Origin: Gammaproteobacteria bacterium
GTDB lineage: Bacteria > Pseudomonadota > Gammaproteobacteria > Chromatiales > Chromatiaceae
Direction: 5' to 3'
Assembly: GCA_029287695.1 (NCBI GenBank)
Contig: JARFQQ010000116.1
Coordinates: 1-19,131, forward strand
Length of the DNA stretch: 19,131 nt
The notes under the pieces: model-generated
What the model was told of the DNA's origin: nothing
What the model saw: the letters and a program-made list of their open reading frames with translations, nothing else
The model's database searches: none
Part shown: piece after piece, positions 15,164-19,131 of the stretch
Layout of the letters: the number at the start of each line of letters is the position of its first letter
How positions within the stretch are numbered: position 1 is the stretch's first letter
Translations under genes and position numbers: made by a program

Positions 15164-18100
15164 ATGGCCTCTCCAGACAGCTATCACAAATCCGACATCC
15201 TTGGCATTTTCGCGCACCACAAGGTTGCGGCGAACCTCCTGATGATGATCATGCTGCTGTCAGGCGCTTACGCGCTCAGCAAGCTCAACATCCAGTTTTT
15301 TCCCAATGCCACACTCGATGTCATCACGGTACGCGTCGTCTGGACGGGTGCCAGTGCCGAGGACGTGGAAGTCGGCATCACGACGCCGCTCGAGCAGCGG
15401 CTCAAGGTGATCGACAACCTCAACAAGCTCACCTCGACCTCGGCCCAGGGGATTTCATCACTCACGCTTGAGTTCGAGGACAACACGAACATGGTGCTCG
15501 CGCTCGATCAGGTTCGACGCGAGGTCGATGGCTTTCGCAACCTGCCGCAGGAAGCCGAGAAACCCGTGATCGTGAAAGCGAGTTTCTACGAGAGTATTGC
15601 CCGGCTCGTCATCACCGGCTCCGACAATCCCGAGGAGCTTCGGGGACTCGCCCACGAATTCGAGAACGAGCTGCTGGCCCGCGGCATCGACAAGGTCGAT
15701 ATCACCGGCCTGCCGGAGCAGGAAATCAGCATCGAGATCCCGAGCGTGGCACTCAACGAGCTGCAACTCTCCCTCGATGACGTGGCAGCCAAGGTCGATG
15801 GCTTCAGCCAGGATGTTCCTGCCGGCATTATTGGCGATGCAGTTGCAGCCAAGGAGCTCCGCAGTCTCGACCAGCGTCGCAGCGAAAGCGAGTTTGCGAA
15901 ACTGCCTCTCGTCAGTGACGAGAGCCGCCTCATCCGTCTCGGCGATGTCGCCGAGGTCAGTCGCAAACCGCAGGATGGCTCCGTACTCGTCGAGTATCGT
16001 GGCCGGCCGGCTATCAACATGACGCTGCAGCGTGCCGAACAGGGAAACTCGCTCGAGGCGGCCCGGATTCTTGAGAGCTGGCTCGAGGAGACCCGAGCCA
16101 GGCTCCCTGCAAACATCGAGATCACGATCTACGACGAGCGCTGGCAGCTCATCAAGGAGCGCATCATGCTGCTCGTCACCAACGGTGGCGGCGGCCTGGT
16201 GCTCGTGATCCTTATCCTCTACCTCTTCCTGACCGGGAGGGTTGCTTTCTGGGTAGCCGTCGGCATCCCGACTTCCTTCATGGCGACACTCTTCATCCTC
16301 TACCTCGCCGGCGGCTCCATCAACATGATCTCACTGTTCGCGCTGATCATGGCGCTTGGCATCATCGTCGATGACGCCATCGTGGTCGGCGAGGACGCTG
16401 TTGCCCACTTCCAGATGGGCGAGGATCCGCTGCGTGCTGCGGAGGGCGGTGCGCGCCGCATGCTTGCACCGGTCATAGCCTCGTCGCTCACGACCATCGC
16501 TGCCTTCCTCCCCCTCATGATGATCGGGGATTTCATTGGCAAGCTCATGTTCGCGATACCCCTCGTCATCATCAGCGTGATTATCGCCTCCGTCATCGAG
16601 AGCTTTTTTGTATTGCCGGGACACCTGCGCCATGCCTTTCTGCACACCTCGACAGAGCATGGTCGCAAGCGCACGATTCGCGATCGCCTTGACGACGGCT
16701 TCGCACATCTGCGCGACAACATCTTCCGGCCACTGGTCACGATTGCCCTGCGCTACCGTGCCGTGACCATCGCGCTCGCATTCGCCGTCCTCATCGCCAC
16801 CTTCGGACTGCTTGCAGGTGGTCGCCTTGCCTTCATCTTCTTCCCCTCGCCCGAGGGCAACATCATCAATGCCAACGCTACTTTTGTCGCCGGAACACCA
16901 AGAGAGACCGTCGCGAACTTTCTCGACCATCTCGACGAGACGCTCTTTGCAACGGAGAAAGCCTTCGGTGACGAGAAACTCATCAAGATAGCAGTTACCA
17001 ATATCGGCCAGGCCGGCACCCGTGATGCCCAGCGCACCGGTGACCAGCTTGGATCGATCCGCGTCGAGATGATGCCGTCCGATTCGAGAAGCGTGCGCAA
17101 CAAGCAGTTCGTCCAGGCGTGGAAAGAGCGCGTTGAGGTGCCACCGGGTGTCGAGAATTTCGCATTGCAGGAACAGCGCGGCGGGCCGCCAGGCGGGGAT
17201 GTGCAGATTCGCCTGACGGGCAATACTGCAGAAAACCTCAAGAATGCCGCACTCGAACTGGCAGAGTCCCTGAACACCATCGCCGGCGTCATCTCGGTAA
17301 CCGACGACATGCCCTACGGCCGCGAGCAACTCATCTACCGGCTGACTCCCGTAGGCGAGAGCCTCGGACTGAGCGTCAGCGATCTCGGCAGGCAGCTGCG
17401 CACGGCTTTCGACGGCAGCCTCGTGCAGATCTACCAGGATGGCGAGGACGAGGTCGAGGTGCGTGTCCGGTTGCCGGAGGCCGAACGCGGCCAGCTGGCA
17501 ACTCTCCAGCGGTTGCAGATCAAGACACCAGGCGGTGAGTTTGTCCCGCTGACAAGCGTTGCACGCTGGGAATCACGCCGCGGTTTCGAGGCACTCCGTC
17601 ACGCCGAGAGCCAGCTTGCCGTCGAGGTAACTGCCGAGGTCGACAAGTCGACCGGCAACCCCAATGTGATCAACGCGACACTCAGGGAGCAGATCCTGCC
17701 GGGGCTTTCAAGCAAGTACGGCATCAGCTTCAGCTTCGAGGGACGTGCCGCCGAACAGCGAGAGACTCTAGCCGACATGCGCACAGGCGCGATTCTCGGC
17801 CTTACCCTGATGTACCTCATCCTCGCATGGGTCTTTTCCTCCTACGGCTGGCCGCTGATCGTCATGCTGGCGATCCCGTTCGGACTCATCGGCGCCATTC
17901 TCGGCCACTACCTCATGGGCATCAACCTGACGATCCTGTCGATCTTCGGCATCTTCGGGCTCTCGGGCATCGTCGTGAACGACTCCATCATTCTCGTTAC
18001 CTTCTACCGCAATCTGCGCGAACAGGGACTGGCAATCAACGAGGCTCTCATAGAAGCTGCATGTCAGCGTTTGCGCGCGGTACTGCTGACCTCGCTGACA

Positions 18101-18322
18101 ACGATCGCGGGCCTCACTCCCCTGCTCTTCGAGACGTCACTGCAGGCGCAGTTCCTGATCCCGATGGCGACGTCGATCGCCTTCGGACTGGCCTTTGCCA
18201 CGCTGCTGATCCTCTTCTTCGTACCCTCGATGCTCTCGGTCTACGAATCAGCATCGGCATCTGTCGGGCCCGTGATCAGAAAACTTTCTGGCAGGCCACA
18301 GCCACAACAGCCAGCCTCCTGA
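15164..18322 (+). CDS. RND family efflux permease
   Basis: 1052 residues, full length for an AcrB-type proton-driven trimeric inner-membrane exporter. It shows the duplicated layout: first helix (22-40), a large periplasmic loop (about 42-335), helices 2-6 from about 335, a second periplasmic loop, then the C-terminal helix bundle. The helix 4 proton-relay pair is Asp403-Asp404 in LGIIVDDAIVVGED. In helix 10 the motif is LSGIVVNDSIILV with Asn939-Asp940, in place of the AKNA motif with Lys940 of AcrB. This is seen in other RND permeases that are not close AcrB relatives, and the substrate cannot be inferred. It follows the adaptor by six bases with a weak ribosome site, suggesting coupled translation. 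A small SRAP-like gene follows 11 bases after the stop. Confidence 0.95.
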   Translation: MASPDSYHKSDILGIFAHHKVAANLLMMIMLLSGAYALSKLNIQFFPNATLDVITVRVVWTGASAEDVEVGITTPLEQRLKVIDNLNKLTSTSAQGISSLTLEFEDNTNMVLALDQVRREVDGFRNLPQEAEKPVIVKASFYESIARLVITGSDNPEELRGLAHEFENELLARGIDKVDITGLPEQEISIEIPSVALNELQLSLDDVAAKVDGFSQDVPAGIIGDAVAAKELRSLDQRRSESEFAKLPLVSDESRLIRLGDVAEVSRKPQDGSVLVEYRGRPAINMTLQRAEQGNSLEAARILESWLEETRARLPANIEITIYDERWQLIKERIMLLVTNGGGGLVLVILILYLFLTGRVAFWVAVGIPTSFMATLFILYLAGGSINMISLFALIMALGIIVDDAIVVGEDAVAHFQMGEDPLRAAEGGARRMLAPVIASSLTTIAAFLPLMMIGDFIGKLMFAIPLVIISVIIASVIESFFVLPGHLRHAFLHTSTEHGRKRTIRDRLDDGFAHLRDNIFRPLVTIALRYRAVTIALAFAVLIATFGLLAGGRLAFIFFPSPEGNIINANATFVAGTPRETVANFLDHLDETLFATEKAFGDEKLIKIAVTNIGQAGTRDAQRTGDQLGSIRVEMMPSDSRSVRNKQFVQAWKERVEVPPGVENFALQEQRGGPPGGDVQIRLTGNTAENLKNAALELAESLNTIAGVISVTDDMPYGREQLIYRLTPVGESLGLSVSDLGRQLRTAFDGSLVQIYQDGEDEVEVRVRLPEAERGQLATLQRLQIKTPGGEFVPLTSVARWESRRGFEALRHAESQLAVEVTAEVDKSTGNPNVINATLREQILPGLSSKYGISFSFEGRAAEQRETLADMRTGAILGLTLMYLILAWVFSSYGWPLIVMLAIPFGLIGAILGHYLMGINLTILSIFGIFGLSGIVVNDSIILVTFYRNLREQGLAINEALIEAACQRLRAVLLTSLTTIAGLTPLLFETSLQAQFLIPMATSIAFGLAFATLLILFFVPSMLSVYESASASVGPVIRKLSGRPQPQQPAS

Positions 18323-18333
18323 GGTTTCCAGGC

Positions 18334-18744
18334 ATGTGCGGCGGCGTCGAATTTCAGTATGAGGGCAGGGATCAGAAGGTCTACTTCCCCTACCCTGACG
18401 CAAAGCTTCCCGTCAGAACGCGCGACGGCTCTATCGAACTCGTCGGCTGGGGTCGACGCAAGGAACAGCCCGGCCAACTTCCGCCAAGCGGATGGGCACG
18501 CCTCGAATCCGTGCAAGCGCAAAAGTGGGATCGCTGGAAGCCGCAACCCGTCAAGATCATCGTCGACCGTTTCATGGAAAAGGATGCAGACAGGACTTCG
18601 CACTGGTTCGATCTTCGCAACGGAGAATTCATCCAGGGCCTGCTGGCGACCTGGAATGATGAACGCCGTCTCTACGTCGTCACGACAGAACCGCCGCATG
18701 AATTGTCCGGCTTCAAACGCTGGCCCCGGGTGATGGCTGCCTGA
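18334..18744 (+). CDS. Small MCGG protein, probable divergent SRAP/HMCES-like
   Basis: 136 residues; SRAP proteins such as YedK are about 220. It begins MCGG, so Met removal would expose Cys2, as in SRAP proteins that crosslink abasic sites in single-stranded DNA. By eye the order of other blocks also fits: VGWGRRKEQPG (37-47) against the SRAP WGLIP region, GWARLES (53-59) against NARSE, VDRFMEK (77-83) against ADGFYEW with Glu82 kept, and YVVTTEPPHELSGFKRWP (114-131) against the C-terminal TT...H.RMP. If this alignment holds, the active-site Asn is Trp54 and the active-site His is about Phe127, so catalysis may differ or be lost. The start has TGAGG about ten bases upstream and lies 11 bases after the RND permease, so it is probably in that operon. 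Function uncertain. Confidence 0.72.
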   Translation: MCGGVEFQYEGRDQKVYFPYPDAKLPVRTRDGSIELVGWGRRKEQPGQLPPSGWARLESVQAQKWDRWKPQPVKIIVDRFMEKDADRTSHWFDLRNGEFIQGLLATWNDERRLYVVTTEPPHELSGFKRWPRVMAA

Positions 18745-18872
18745 CCCGGAGCCTTGATCAATCGCAATTACCTGTCGTCGAACCTTTGTCCATAACAGAT
18801 GGTCCAAAAAACCGGGATTCTGCGACTATGTCGATAACTCCTACAGGGCATCCATGCCCGGGACTGAACAAA

Positions 18873-19131
18873 ATGCGTTATCTCAGGAAGATCAACAACA
18901 ATCGTGAACCGGCCGGGCTTGAATGGAAGATCCTCAGGAAACTGCCGTATGCACTGATTGGCGGCACCCTGATCCCGCTCTTCGTTGCCGGCGCCAGCAG
19001 GCTCTTTCCCCCCGAAGGCACAGCCATCGAAATCGAGCGCCACATCGGGATGATCGATATTCTTTCCATTGCCACAGGCATCACCATCTGGACAGCCGTC
19101 TTCACGGTCGCAATCGGCTGTGTGACCGTGG
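18873..19131 (+). CDS. Small inner-membrane protein, cut by window edge
   Basis: 86 codons are visible with no stop before the window end. I do not recognise the family. The N-terminal 24 residues are basic (MRYLRKINNNREP), then one membrane segment (about 26-43, YALIGGTLIPLFVAGASRLF) is followed by a short polar loop (45-58) and a second membrane segment (about 61-86). The N-terminus is probably cytoplasmic by the positive-inside rule. The start is uncertain: ATG 18873 has GGGA at a distance, while an in-frame ATG at 18828 would add 15 residues and also has only a weak ribosome site. The 18745-18872 gap holds no clear terminator or promoter. Confidence 0.6.
   Translation, partial: MRYLRKINNNREPAGLEWKILRKLPYALIGGTLIPLFVAGASRLFPPEGTAIEIERHIGMIDILSIATGITIWTAVFTVAIGCVTV

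Noticed and set aside
16331..17329. Long minus-strand open frame (332 codons)
   Set aside because: Lies fully antisense to the RND permease, whose frame and motifs are certain. Its composition (runs of Asp, Gly, Glu, His) is typical of a reversed high-GC gene.
17827..18333. Upstream extension of the MCGG gene into the permease region
   Set aside because: The frame is open, but it is out of frame with the permease helices it would overlap. The MCGG start with its own ribosome site matches SRAP-like N-termini.
1..19131. Search for a defence system, phage, mobile element or biosynthetic cluster
   Set aside because: No gene in the window has such hallmarks; every gene either fits a core metabolism, envelope or transport family or is a small unknown.

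Overview
The window looks like ordinary chromosome from a gammaproteobacterium. The best guess is a Chromatiales or sulfur-oxidiser-like lineage, because a class III (PhaE/PhaC) polyhydroxyalkanoate synthase, a Tat-exported high-potential iron-sulfur protein (HiPIP), an E. coli-type isocitrate lyase and AceK occur together. This placement rests on gene content only. I see no transposase, integrase, tRNA, rRNA, CRISPR array or phage gene.

Left part (1-5500). On the minus strand are a DUF1015 protein cut by the window edge and panD (beta-alanine for pantothenate/CoA). They are separated from aceA (isocitrate lyase, plus strand) by an AT-rich divergent control region. There a good aceA promoter overlaps a perfect 12-bp palindrome, and a second copy of its 8-bp core lies exactly 63 bp downstream. 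After aceA come two hairpins, an rraA-type gene that keeps an aldolase-like Arg-Asp pair, a bidirectional terminator, the HiPIP gene (minus), a 67-residue orphan gene and an NnrU-family membrane protein.

Middle part (5500-12950). A minus-strand block phaE-phaC-aceK looks like one operon. It joins storage-polymer synthesis to the isocitrate dehydrogenase kinase/phosphatase that controls flux into the glyoxylate shunt. PhaE ends in a Lys/Ala tail with two perfect VAKKAAAKKK repeats, like DNA-binding PHA granule proteins. Divergent from phaE is a TauE/SafE permease. Then follow a class I [4Fe-4S] fumarase and, 12 bases behind it, a membrane-anchored protein with a complete HExxHxxGxxD zinc-protease motif.

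Right part (12950-19131). A minus-strand RcnB/CigR-like secreted protein diverges from an RND efflux pair (periplasmic adaptor plus inner-membrane permease). Directly behind the permease is a small 'MCGG' protein that can be aligned by eye to SRAP/HMCES DNA-crosslinking proteins but lacks two of their active-site residues. A small membrane protein is cut by the right edge.

The shared theme is acetyl-CoA and C4 metabolism: glyoxylate shunt, PHA, fumarase and CoA precursor. No clearly new multi-gene system is visible. The most interesting items are the PhaE tail, the fumarase-linked metzincin-like protein, the altered mini-SRAP protein and the aceA operator pair.
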